A stretch of DNA of 64,000 nt from Macrobrachium rosenbergii (Eukaryota; Arthropoda; Malacostraca; Decapoda; Palaemonidae), in assembly GCF_040412425.1 (NCBI RefSeq), contig NC_089762.1, positions 20,389,147 to 20,453,146 on the forward strand. The letters run 5' to 3'. The notes beneath the pieces are model-generated. The model was not told the DNA's origin. It made no database searches and saw nothing but the letters and a program-made list of their open reading frames with translations. A program made the position numbers and the translations under genes. Positions 43,831 to 54,789 of the stretch are shown here, in pieces. Each line of letters starts with the position of its first letter. Positions within the stretch are counted from its first letter, which is position 1.

Positions 43831-44697
43831 ATGGAACTGATCAAATGCTGCAAACTATGTATCCCTTATGGGGGAGCTTGCTATACCCCTCTGAAAATGT
43901 AGTCATTTCAATTGGGGTTAAATGAATCCTTGTATCCCTTTTGGGGGAAGGATCCTGATCAGCTTCTGAAAGCTGCATGGGGGATTGAATTCCTTCTGGA
44001 AAGTTTCTCCCATGGTTAGCTGAAGGTTGTGTCCCTGATCCTTCTGGGCTCAGCAAGGTCATTTCAGTAGCAATATCAACTTCATTTGTAAGAAAATCAC
44101 CTCCAAGAGGAACTTCCTCTATTTCCTCCGTAGGGTTAACCTGGGATGTATTAGGGACTGGTGTTACTGGGTTTTGGCTTAAATATAGAATCTTCTGAGA
44201 AGGGGTTAAATATTTGCTGCTGGAGTTCTGCCGGTAAGATATAATCTCCTCCTTCCTCCTTCTTGCTGAACCCTAGCTGTTCCGTCCTTAAAACTTGCTG
44301 CCAAGAGCCACTACAAATTTTGCACATATCTGGCGACCAAGCAAATTTGTCTTGGTTTTTACAAGGACTATGCTCATGGCATGTGGTATGGGTCGCACCC
44401 ACTGGCCAAAAGTGAACCGAGCAATTTCCTTTGGAACACTAGAGCTGAGGGTCCTGCATAATGGCGATCCTGTAGTAAAAAAAAAACAAGTTGTTATTAG
44501 AAACTAATTAGTATAAGTTGTTTTTAATAAGGGACACTTGTAAATCCCTGTATCGTTAGCATATTACATTTTACAGGTTAATTTGATTACTAGTGTGTAA
44601 ATGTAATACCTTTTATAAAATATCTACATTAAGTTAAAACCTTTGAGGTTTAGGTCAATTTTGACACCGTATATGGCTGTATTACTTAAACTGTTAA

Positions 44698-46842
44698 GCC
44701 TTAAACGCCAACTGGACGTATCGTAAGTCGACTAAAATTGTCTGTCGGGTGACGAGCTGACGTACCGTACGTTGACTACAAAAAATTTCAACCTTCGGTC
44801 AACTTTGACTGGACCGAAATGGTTGAAAAATGCAATTGTAAGCTAAAACTCTTACATTCTAGTAATATTCAATCATTTACCTTCATTTTGCAACAAATTG
44901 GAAGTCTCTAGCGCAATATTTCGATTTATGGTGAATTTTTGAAAAAACTTTTTCCTTACGTCTGTGCAGTAACTTGGGCGAAAATTTCAGAAATTCTTTC
45001 GTCCTTTTGTTGTAGTTTTTGCACCGTTTTATATTAGCCGTTACATAAAGTTTTATATATGAAAATGTGTGCAATTTCATGTAAAATACAACAAAAAACA
45101 ACCCATGGTTGTAGCTTTTATCAGTTTGGAAATATTTTCATATAAATCACGATAAATGCCAAAATTTCAACCTTGAGGTCAACTTTGACTTGACCGAAAT
45201 GGTCGAAAAATGCAATTGTAGCTAAAACTCTAACATTCTAGTAATATTCAATCATTTACCTTCATTTTGCAACAAACAAATCTCTAGCATAGTATTTCGA
45301 TTTACAGTGAATTTAAAAAAAATGTTTGCGAACATCTTAGAAATTTATATTAGTCGTTAGTCATAAAGTTTTATATATGAAAATGTGCGCAATTTCATGT
45401 AGAATGCAACAGAAAGTAACTAATGGTTTTAGCTTTTATCAGTTTTGAAATATTTTCATATAAATCACGATGTGCCAAAATTTCAACCTTTGGTCAAATT
45501 TGACTCGACCGAAATGGTAAAAAACGCAATTGTAAGCTAAAACTCTTACATTCTAGTAATATTCAATCATATACCTTCATTTTGCAACAAATTGGAAGTC
45601 TCTAGCACAATATTTCGATTTATGGTGAATTTTTTAAAAAACTTTTTCCTTACGTCCTCGCACGGTAACTCGGCCGAACATCTCAGAAATTCTTTCATCA
45701 CTTTGTCGTAATGTTTGCACCGTTTTATATTAGTCGTTACATAAAGTTTTATATATGAAAATGTGTGCAATTTCATGTAGAATACAACAAAGAATAACTC
45801 ATTGTTGTAGCTTCTATCGGTTTTGAAATATTTTCATATAAATCACGGCGCCAAAATTTCAACCTTCGGTCAACTTTAACTCTACCGAAATGGTCGAAAA
45901 ACGCAATTGTAAGCTAAAACTCCTACATTCTAGTAATATTCAATCATTTACCTTAATTTTGCAACAAATTGGAAGTCTCTAGCACAATATTTCGATTTTT
46001 GGTGAATTTTTGAAAAAAACTTTTTCCTTACATCCGCGCAGTAACTCAGCCGAACATTTTGGAAATTCTTTTGTCACTTTGTTGTAATGTTTGCACCGTT
46101 TTATATTAGTCATTACATAAAGTTTTATATATGAAAATGTGTGGAATTTCATGTAGAATACAACAAAAAATAACTCATGGTTGTAGCCTTTATCAGTTTT
46201 GAAATATTTTCATGTAAATCACAATAAATAGAAAAAATTTGACCTTTGGTCAACTTTAACTCGACCGAAATTATTGAAAACTGCAATTGTAAGCTAAAAC
46301 ACTTACATTCTAGTAATATTCAATCAATTACCTTCATTTTGCAACAAATGGGAAGTCTCTAGAAGAATATTTCGATTTATGGTGAATTTTCGAAAAAAAC
46401 TTTTATGTCCGCTCGTTACGAATTCATGCATCATTTTGTGATATTATTTTCTCTGTGTTGCTTTGATCGTTTTACAATTTGTTATATACCAAAGCCATCG
46501 CAATTTAGTGTACAGTACAAAGAAAAAAAAATAACTCATTAGCTTTACCTGTTTTGCTCACAGCGCGATTTGTATACAATTATATATGAAATTTATTTTT
46601 CGCGCTGTCATATATTTCAATATTTATATATGATAATGATATTTTTTTTCATTTCTGATGGTTGCATACTAAACTTCAGGCATGTCAAAAAAGGAACCAA
46701 AAATGAACTCTTAATCTTAAAAACTAAGCGTGCTGTGATATTTAAAAAAAAAACTTTTTTTTCCACTTCATGAGTTATTAACTCCCGAACCCACATGGCA
46801 TACTGCAGACACTTTCGTAAATAGAGGCTCGGCATTTAAGGG
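44698..46842 (+). mobile_element. piggyBac-like TTAA element carrying ~380-bp satellite
   Basis: 2145 bp flanked by TTAA (44694-44697, 46843-46846). The left end GCCTTAAACGCC is followed by GGACGTATCGTAAGTCGAC; the right end is GGCATTTAAGGG. Inside are about four tandem satellite units, then a unique right arm (about 46430-46842: GTTACGAATTCATGCATCAT, CTGATGGTTGCATACTAAAC). TTAA target and CCC..GGG-type ends fit piggyBac. No transposase is encoded; open frames inside are satellite artefacts. Confidence 0.8.
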
Positions 46843-46859
46843 TTAAGTCCTTTTGCAAT

Positions 46860-48110
46860 GGCTGTGTGAAACTTTAATTCTAAATTGTCATGCCATGCCA
46901 TTCAGACTAATCTATGAACTAATTTGTTCAACTAACCCAAGCTACTGTTTAAATGGCTTAGGTTAATCCTTCTAGTATAATCTATGTTAATCTAGCATAG
47001 AAGATTTCTTAGAGAGTTCTCGCTTAACCTATTCTAAGCCGCTTCTTTTTATAGGTTTATTTAAAACCTAAGGATATAAGCTATAAAAAAATTAATCCTC
47101 TTATAATCTGGTTTTCTGTTTTATGTAGGCAAAACTACACTTTTGTCTGATACTCAGCCATGCTGTTTCTAAATTAACAGCAGGATATTCCCTTAAAAAG
47201 GGATTCCTACTTAATCTGGTTAGGCTATTGCCTGTTCTAGGTTTATATCACTTGTAAGGGTATAAGCTACATAAGACCCTGCCAGTGTTATTGATCCTAG
47301 ATTACTGTTTATATGTACTCCTAGGCTTATTTGTTCTTTCTTAGTATAGTACAGGGTATTACCTAATCCAGATTTTTATAGATCACACTTAACTGTATAG
47401 GCTATATAAAACCAGCAACTTACTAATATGTAAAATTATAGTTAGGCTACTATTTTTGTCTAACCCAGGTTGTTGTTTGTATCCAATCCTAGGTTATTTG
47501 GTCTACTATGTAAAATAGCAACCCAATAATTTATAATCTTATAGCTAGGCTATCACTTACTCTAATGTAGGATACTGCATAATCTGGATTATCTAATTCA
47601 CAATTAAGGGTATGGGTCATGTAAAGCACAGTTGCCATAGTATGTAGCCTTAAGGCTAGGCTACTATCTCATCTGGCACAGTTTACTATTTTCATCTAGT
47701 CCGAGAATACATGGTTTAGGAAAATGATTTAGTCCAATAATGGGATGTTTTATAAAACTTCATTACTTAACCTAATACTGTATAAGATACTGCCTAGTCC
47801 TGGATTATTTTAGATCATGCTTGAGCAAACAGGCTATATAAAGGGAAAAATTCTGTAGCCTGTTTATCAAATTCCAGGGTCCTTGGTGTAAACTAGGCTG
47901 CTGCCTAGGACCATTAAAGAATACTTCTTAAAAGGTTCTTACTTACCTTAATTTAGATTACTACCTAATCCAGGTTCAATGGCCTTTAGGATATGTAATC
48001 CTAAGTTATAGGCTACAGACAATGTCCACTATAGTCTAAATTATTCACACTGAATTTGTTAGGCTACCATCTCATGTAGGCTACCACCTAGGCTATTGTA
48101 GACATTGTTA
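46860..48110. repeat. Degenerate TAGGCTA-rich repeat region
   Basis: Words such as TAGGCTACTA, TAGGCTAT, CTAATCCAGGTT and TATAGGCTATATAAA recur about every 60-180 bases through 1.2 kb. This looks like an old, eroded tandem repeat. The same TAGCCTAGCCTACACTA words appear at 59400-59650 and near 38335. No gene seen. Confidence 0.55.
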
Positions 48111-48370
48111 TCTGAAAGGATTATCTAAATTAATAATAAATTGTGGAACATTTCTTTAGTTAAAACTTCTAAATAGAATGATAAAAAATTCAAATTTTTT
48201 GGCCTTTTGCAAATAACAGAGATCGTGAGATAGCACCAACCATGTGCTTGGAAAACAAAGTCCGGTTTCCAGCTTCCATACACAAAATAAACACTTGTTC
48301 CACAGTTTAAACTAAAAATTTTTAACTGGAGCTTAAAAATAAGCACTTAACTTTCAAGTTTAGATGTTTC

Positions 48371-49139
48371 GGAGCAGCGATGGTTTACTGGGGCAACCCT
48401 GTCTTCAGCCAGTTTTCTAGTCAGAACCTACCACTAGATGGCGGTAAGCTCTGACAAGAAAATTGGTGGAGGGACACAACAAAAATGGCAACGAGACGAA
48501 AACTAATTCAGTATTTATCACAAAATTTTAGCGGTCATTTTTTACACATTTCTGATTTCAGTTTCGGCGTGGCAGAACGGCGCTTCATGCCTTATCTGCA
48601 TTTTGAAAGATTCTTGGCAAGCACGTATGTTCTGACAAGCAGTAATATTGCGCTACGCGCGCTTCCCATGAGTTACAGGGGGCGAAATTTTACCCCTAAC
48701 CTGTAATTATCAACGATTTACTATCCTAACCAAGAGAATCCTACCGTACCCCCCTTATATTATATATATAAAAAACACACGTACCTTACTCGAAATCAGA
48801 ATTGTCGGACCATTCTGGCAAGTCGATTCTTCTTGTTTTCATCCTTCACAAGACTAACTGTTCCTTCCTTACACTGTTCACACAGACCACTAAAATCGCC
48901 TAAAAGGCCACTTTTCATTAGAAACAAATGCAATTCACTTTCAACGTCACATAATTTAACCAAATCAATAATAGTGACCGGATTTGCAGTGGCAAATTGA
49001 ACATGAGATGGATGGGAAGACACCATGTTAACAGTTTGAATTCTGTGCTGGAATGGGGACGCATGGTCAGGTTGAACTACTTAACCATGCGGAGGGATTT
49101 GGTTGTTGCGCGGTTGCCCCGGCAAACCATAAACTACCC
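48371..49139 (-). mobile_element. Merlin-like DNA transposon, deletion derivative
   Basis: 769 bp between 8-bp direct repeats GATGTTTC (48363-48370, 49140-49147). Inverted ends of ~28 bp share ATGGTTTACTGGGGCAACC on the left and its near-complement GGTTGCCCCGGCAAACCAT on the right; each outermost end is GG. A 76-codon minus-strand frame (49026-48796) reads SELHLFLMKSGLLGDFSGLC then EQCKEGTVSLVKDENKKN, reminiscent of the N-terminal CxxC zinc-ribbon of Merlin (IS1016/ISXO2-type) transposases. The second Cys pair and catalytic domain are gone. Superfamily assignment is inference. Confidence 0.6.
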
Positions 49140-49189
49140 GATGTTTCCATGATTCTCACTGAGGAAAAAATTTGAAACCAAAGCAATTT

Positions 49190-49556
49190 TGTGAGGAGCA
49201 CTGAATTGTCGTGCACACTACTTTGACCAGTAGAGGATAATGGAGACTGGTCTTTTGCTTGCTTCAGTCATAAACAATATGGCAGACACACATGCGCAAT
49301 AGTCACTTCTTACAGTTTTTGACGCAGGAAAAACTGGGTTCAGCTTAGCTGAAGATAAGGGAAAATGCCCTCTTATCTTTTGAGTCCATTATACTCTATC
49401 ACATGTCATAGTGTTTTTATTATGACACAATACCCGGCCACAAGACCATGCTAAAAGATATTTCTTTGATACTAGTCTAGTCACCATGGAACACTGCCAC
49501 ACCATGGGAGTTAACTCCTTGAGGATGAAACAAGTGACTACGCTATCAAAAATAAA
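49190..49556 (-). repeat. 5' terminal region of family B
   Basis: Inverse complement of pieces at 35270-35430 and 35938-36050: CAGTTTTTGACGCAGGAAAA, CTTATCTTTTGAGTCCATTA, TTTCTTTGATACTAGTCTAG and ATCCTCAAGGAG-type words. Compared with the left side it lacks the 500-bp CT-containing insert. Confidence 0.7.
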
Positions 49557-49790
49557 TGTCTTACAGCTAGGTGTTAAAACTATTCAAGTTACCCCTATTT
49601 TAAAGTACATCCATTTGCTCTCATACCTTAAACTATCATCCTACACAGAAAATACCTTAAACTATTATCTAAAACACTTTAATATAATTTTATGCATTAC
49701 CCTTAAAAATATATGGCTTACAGCTAAGTGTGAAAACTATTCAAGTTACCCCTATTTTCAAGTACATCCATTTTCTCTCATACAGTATTG
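49557..49790. repeat. Tandem duplication, ~154-bp unit
   Basis: GTCTTACAGCTAGGTGTTAA..ACTATTCAAGTTACCCC..AGTACATCCATTTGCTC at 49557-49625 recurs at about 49711-49787. The stretch between them matches 35140-35230 in the same orientation. Confidence 0.75.
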
Positions 49791-49869
49791 AAGCAGTCCT
49801 GTTTTCTTTGTACAGTGCATGGGGAAACACTGGGAAGTTAAGTACTTATAAAGTACTGCAATATTTGAT

Positions 49870-50099
49870 ATGCATTGAAAAATACATTCATTTTACTGAT
49901 AGTTTGTTTTGTTTACTTTAGTATTATTTGAAAATTAGTAAATCATTTATCATAAAAAATGGATTTAACCATGAAAATAACATGAAAAAAATCCTTGAAT
50001 TACTGAATTTTTTGCGAATAATTTGGTGATAAGTTCCACAGAAGAATCCGCGAAAGGTGAAGCCGCGAATCCTGAATCGCAAATAGGCGGTTGTCGACT
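49870..50099. mobile_element. TA-flanked MITE fragment, right end
   Basis: Ends GGCGGTTGTCGACTG followed by TA, preceded by CGCGAATCCTGAATCG and TTTGCGAATAATTTGG words typical of the 41923-42283 family in inverse orientation. No matching left end was found, so the start coordinate is approximate. Confidence 0.55.
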
Positions 50100-50129
50100 G
50101 TATGTCCATGTATCCCACCTCCATTCAAT

Positions 50130-50450
50130 GTGGGATTCAGCTATGTAATTACTTGGGAAGTTACTTATATGAAAATTATATTTTCATAATAAAATTAAGT
50201 TCATATATACTTAACAGGTAATTACAGAATTGGAACCTACCCTCCTTCCCTCTTAAGGACATACGGGCACGAACACAACTGGACTAACTGGCTGGTTGTG
50301 TCCCCAAGGGCTCCGATAGTGGGCGGAGCCTGTTGCCTATACAAAAAACAATAGAAGCGTTACCGCGAATTTTTAAAAGCTGCCGCATGAGTAGAAACCT
50401 TAGCTATATTTAGTAAGTATATATGAAACTTAATTTTACTATGAAAATAT
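50130..50450 (+). repeat. Solo 3' terminal module of a family D-like DIRS element
   Basis: The terminal repeat GTAATTACTTGGGAAGTTACTTATATGAAAA (50140-50175) is followed by a hairpin. Arms begin ATATTTTCATAATAAAATTA at 50178 and end TAATTTTACTATGAAAATAT at 50450. The centre is the inverse complement of 23100-23260 (AACTGGCTGGTTGTGTCCCC, CAATAGAAGCGTTACCGCG, CATGAGTAGAAACCTTAGCT). No recombinase coding lies upstream, so it is a detached end. Confidence 0.8.
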
Positions 50451-50773
50451 CCTTTATAAACACTCCAGTCATGTATGTGTTGGTGGATGAAAAAAAAAAT
50501 CAATTCACTCTTTAAAAAAATTTTGTTTGGTTTTAGAAAGATAAATCTTTACAGCTCTTGCAGGGCAAAGAACAGTCTTCCATGTTCTCAAGCTGTAGTG
50601 GTAAGAATAAAGTAACAGTTGAAGGTGAAGGCTGAGGGGTAGAGTAGGTTGTCAGTGTTTATGTCATGAGACAGACACACAGGACAGCTCTGTATTTCCC
50701 CAGTTCTCTGTGTGAGTAACCTGGCTGGAAATAGCGTGTAACTCACCAGTATGACTGAAGCTAGGGCTGTTAA

Positions 50774-52602
50774 CCCTTAAACGCCTGTTGGACGTAGCAA
50801 ACGTCGACTAAAATTGTCTGTTGAATGCCGAGGGACGTAGCAAACGTCGACTACAAAAAATTTCAACATTCGGTCAACTTTGACTCGACCGAAATGGTCG
50901 AAAAACGCTATTGTAAGCTAAAACTCTTACATTCTAGTAATATTCAATCATGTACCTTCATTTTGCAACAAATTGGAAGTCTCTAGCACAATATTTCGAT
51001 TTATGGTGAATTTTTGAAAAAACTTTTTTCTTATGCCCGCTGTAACTCGGCCGAAAATTTCAGAAATTCTTTCGTCATTGTGTCGTAATTTTTGCACTGC
51101 TCTATATTAGCCGTTACATAAAGTTTTATATATGAAAATGTGAGCAATTTCATGTAGAATACAACAGAAAATAACTCATGGTTGTAGCTTTTATCAGTTT
51201 TGAAATATTTTCATATAAATCACGATAACTGCCAAAATTTCAAGCTTCGGTCAACTTTAACTCGACCGAAATGGTAAAAAACGCAATTATAAGCTAAAAC
51301 TCTTACATTCTAGTAATATTCAATCATGTACCTTCATTTTGCAATAAACTGAAAGTCTCTAGCACAATATTTCGATTTATGGTGAATTTCTGAAAAAAAT
51401 TTTTTTTCCTTACGCTCTGCGTGGTAACTGGGCGAACATCTCAGAAATTCTTTTTCGTCATGTTGTCGTAATGTTTGCATCGTTTTACATTAGTCGTTAC
51501 ATAAACTTTTATATATGAAAATGTGTGCAATTTCATGTAGAATACAACAGAAATTAGCTAATGGTTGTAGCTTTTATCAGTTTTGAAATATTTTCACATA
51601 AACCACTATAACTGCCAAAATTTCAACCTTCAGTCAACTTTAACTCGACCGAAATGGTAAAAAAACGCAATTGTAAGCTAAAACTCTTACATTCTAGGAA
51701 TATTCAATTGTTTACCTTCATTTTGCAATAAATTGGAAGTTTCTAGCACAATATTTCGATTTATGGTGAATTTTTTAAGAAAACATTTTCCTTACATCTG
51801 CGCGGTAACTCGGCCGAACATCTCAGAAATTCTTTCGTCTCGTTGTCTTAATATTTGCACCGTTTTATATTAGTCGTTACATAAAGTTTTATATATGAAA
51901 ATGTGTGCAATTTCATTTACAATACAACAAAAAATAACTCATGGTTGTAGCCTTTATCATTTTTGAAATATTTTCATATAAATCACGATAAATAGAAAAA
52001 ATTTGACTTTCGGTCAACTTTAACTCGACCGAAATGGTCAAAAACTGCAATTGTAAGCTAAAACACTTACAGTCTAGTAATATTCAATCAATTAGCTTCA
52101 TTTTTCAATAAACAGGAAGTCTCTAGCACAATATTTCGATTTATGGTGAATTTTTGAAAAAAAAAAATTTTACGTCCGCGTGTTACGAATTCATGCATCA
52201 TTTTGTGATAATATTTTCTCTGTGTTGCTTTGATCGTTTTAAAATTTGTTATATACCAAAATCATCGCAATTTAGTGTACAATACAACTAAAAAATATTA
52301 AGTCATTAGCTTTAACCATTTTGCTTACAGTGCGATTTGTATACAATTATATACAAGTTTTTTTTTCGCTGTCATATATTCCAATATTTATATATGATAA
52401 TGATATTTTTTCATTTCTGATGGTTGCATACTAAACTTCAGGCAATGACAAAAAAAATGAGCCAAAAATGAACTCTTAATCTTAAAAACTAAGCGTGCTG
52501 TGATTTTTTGAAAAAAACTTTTTTTCCGCTTCGGCGCTAACTCACCGAATGCCGCCAGCATACGGGAGACGTTTTTGTAAATAGGGCTTTGGCGTTAAAG
52601 GG
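50774..52602 (+). mobile_element. piggyBac-like TTAA element carrying ~380-bp satellite (complete)
   Basis: 1829 bp between TTAA (50770-50773) and TTAA (52603-52606). Ends are CCCTTAAACGCC and GGCGTTAAAGGG, perfect inverted termini apart from one base. Near the left end is GGACGTAGCAAACGTCGAC, in two copies. Satellite landmark TATTCAAT recurs at 50941, 51317, 51701 and 52081, i.e. periods of 376, 384 and 380 bp. A unique right arm follows (about 52185-52602). Best reference copy of this family; no transposase coding. Confidence 0.85.
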
Positions 52603-52639
52603 TTAAGAATTTTTCATGGAAGATCTTCAAAAGGGCATC

Positions 52640-53770
52640 TTCCTAGGGTTCATATACAGAACTGGATAGGTGTTTCAGTGTTTGCAACAAGTACTAGGAA
52701 GGGTGCTGGAGAGTCCTTGGTGTAGCTTATCTCTTAGGAGACTGACACGTATGAAAAAGCTTGTTAGAAGGGCCCAGGTCGATGTCCATGCTCTCAGATA
52801 TCTGTAAGAGGCCAGAGTAGTAGCCACTGATGGCAGAAATTATGCAGGTAGGGTAGAAATTCCACAACAAGCAGAGTAGGTGCATTGAGTGGTTCTTATG
52901 CCTTTCTACCATGTACGAGAGTTAGTGCTTTCAGTGAAGCTCTTGGGTTGTACTGTAGCATTTGTAAATGTTTGCAGCATCCCTTCAGCTCCTAGCTGCA
53001 CCTGCTTTTTAGCCTTTCCCTTTATCCCCATTGCTATTCCTTTTCATCCATCTTGCCCAACTTCTCTGCAACTTACCAGTGAAAGTGGAGTCATCTCCCA
53101 CTTTTCATTTTAGACCCTTGTATGTCATCCCATTTATTCTCTGAATCTCTTTATCTTGGTGTCCAACCACTCCAATTCGTAATGTAATTTCTTGTGTGCT
53201 GAATTGCTGAAAGTGCCCCAGTGCTTGGCTTAATAGCATAAATTTCATTATTCATGATTCAAAGCCCCTAGTACTTCATCAGCTTCTTTCCACTTGGCCT
53301 GATGTAGCCTGGGTTGTAGGTAACTTAGACAGCTTGGTGCAGAAAGCCTCTCATAGTGAAAAACTTCTAGATAGCTTCCAAGCATGAAGATTGAGGAGAT
53401 TGAGAATCTGGTGGTATTTCCAAAAGTGAAGCTGAAGGAAGAGCTTTCAGTATGGAAAACTTCTTTGGAGCTCCACTAGAATAGAAAACAAGTTTTGGGA
53501 AACTATGACTGCTTCCAGACAAAGTGGGACAATATGAGCTAAGGACATTGTTGGACTGCTGCAGTTTGTCCAAACTGGTCTGATTAAAGAGAAGGTTGGA
53601 AATGCCCATACCCCTAGGTTGTTCCAGGGAACCATAAAAGCATTGCTTGCCCATGCTGCCTGGTCTGGCAAGGCTGAGCAGTAGTTTGGAAGCTTGTGAT
53701 TTAGACAGGTGGGAAACAGGTCTAATAGAGGGGTTCCCACTGTTTCTAAATCATGCTGCAAACCTCAAGA
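52640..53770 (-). pseudogene. DIRS RNase H end and recombinase start, degenerate (family F)
   Basis: Minus-strand reading from 53761: LLDLFPTCLNHKLPNYCSAL and NLGVWAFPTFSLIRP match LFATSRN..LYCS.. and DLYAFPPFGMIREV of family C. It is followed by PPDSQSPQSSCLEAIWKFFT-like and VTYNPGYIRPS-like segments resembling a recombinase N-terminus, the latter full of stops. It is interrupted on the upstream side by a LINE at about 53780. Confidence 0.6.
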
Positions 53771-53779
53771 TGCAGGAAC

Positions 53780-54740
53780 CACTTGGTCCCATCTGCTCAA
53801 TTTGCCCACTGAGAAGATACAAAGCTCCATGCTATCTTAGAGGAGTTTTCAAAGAACTCCTAACTGCCACCAAAGTTGCCACCTAACTAAAATCTCTGGC
53901 TCTAGAATTAAAGCTGAACTAACTGTGATCTTCTGCAGATTAGTCAGATAACCCCCCTGAATTTGCTCCTCACTTACACATTTGGAGATCAGAAGACTCC
54001 ACAACTGCACTAGGCAAGCTATTCCACATTTTAGTTGTAGCTAAAATTAAACTAGCAAATTGAATAGTATTAAACCTGATACTAAAAAATGACGCACTTT
54101 GCTACTGCAGCAGCCTGCCTAGTGTTGCGAGCAAAAACAGCTAGATCAGGTAAAGAAGAGTTCAGGACACATTTGCCATTGTATAACATTTTATGTAGCA
54201 AACATTATGAACTCATTTTATGTCTGTGCCACAAGTCAATATTAAGAGTTGGCATAATAAACTTGACTGGTGACAAATAACTTTCCAAGAGTTTGAGATG
54301 AGAGTTAGTATCCAAAGACCACACTGGAGAATAGTACTCCGAACAAGGAAGAAGAAAAGTTAAAAAAAAAAAACACTTAGATATAATCACTTCATCATGA
54401 AACAGTTGAAAATATTTTTTGCAAGATACTGTAATGTACTAGCTTTTAGGTAACAGAAGAAGCAGTATTACAAATATGCTTCTCAAAAGTCAATTTCTTA
54501 TCAAAAGTTACACCTAAAATCTTACAAGAGTCATTGACATTTAAAACATTACAATTTAAGTGTAACTCAGGATGCAGAGGCAGAAATATTCTGGACTGAC
54601 TATCATAGTTTTGAGTTTTAGAAGGATTAAGCTTCATGACCCAAAGCTTACTCCACTTATGAATATGTGCCAGATCTCCATTCAAAGGTTGTGATTTAAA
54701 AGTATGGTATTTTCAAGTACCCAAAGGGATGGTAAAGAGT
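53780..54740 (-). mobile_element. LINE 3' part (Jockey/CR1-like), inserted in a DIRS remnant
   Basis: Minus-strand segments DLAHIHKWSKLWVMKLNPSK (from 54680), CKILGVTFDKKLTFEKHICN, then SEYYSPVWSLDTNSHLKLLE and PTLNIDLWHRHKMSS are the thumb and C-terminal region of a non-LTR reverse transcriptase. Same family as 19745-20420 by the LGVTFD.KLTFEK motif. Frameshifted. The remainder down to 53780 is the C-terminus and 3' tail. Confidence 0.8.
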
Positions 54741-54789
54741 TGCTCTTTCGAATAGAGTGATGCACTGGTACTATTTTTTTTTTTTTTCA

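Larger units (their letters stand above)
40480..44402 (-). pseudogene. Gag-like protein of DIRS family B, split by two insertions
   Basis: Begins at ATG 44402 with a Cys/His cluster (THTTCHEHSPCKNQDKF..DMCKICSGSW), the same type of N-terminal zinc-binding-like motif as other DIRS gag proteins. It continues to about 43870, is interrupted by the LTR element (42351-43830), resumes to 42286, is interrupted by the MITE (41923-42283), and resumes from 41922. Readable later parts are IFSPDGKYLINERQTMIEVV, EWCLIPPLPDMEKPQKETVP and ALYQVNRRWIYTPI (41671-41426), then FKKAHFDQKSYKPAVTSKTF and a Lys/Gln-rich tail (40970-40584). Several stops. No enzymatic domain is recognised. The coding order relies on the inserts being removed by eye. 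Confidence 0.6.
35270..49560 (-). mobile_element. DIRS-like retrotransposon, family B, expanded by nested insertions
   Basis: The terminal regions are inverted copies: GACTAGACTAGTATCAAAGA, ATAATGGACTCAAAAGATAA and TTTTCCTACGTCAAAAACTG on the left (about 35270-36050) pair with their complements at about 49260-49560. On the minus strand the gene order is gag-like (44402-40480), then RNase H C-terminus (38680-38530), then recombinase (37020-36300); reverse transcriptase is missing. Foreign inserts are 37022-38527, 38685-40407, 41923-42283, 42351-43830, 44698-46842 and 48371-49139, plus ~500 bp with a CT microsatellite at about 35440-35935. A different lineage from A, C and D by protein sequence. 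Confidence 0.7.

Noticed and set aside
44698..46430. Regularly spaced repeats that might be read as a CRISPR array
   Set aside because: Units are ~380 bp with no short-repeat/spacer structure, the genome is eukaryotic with spliced genes, and the array sits in a TTAA transposon.
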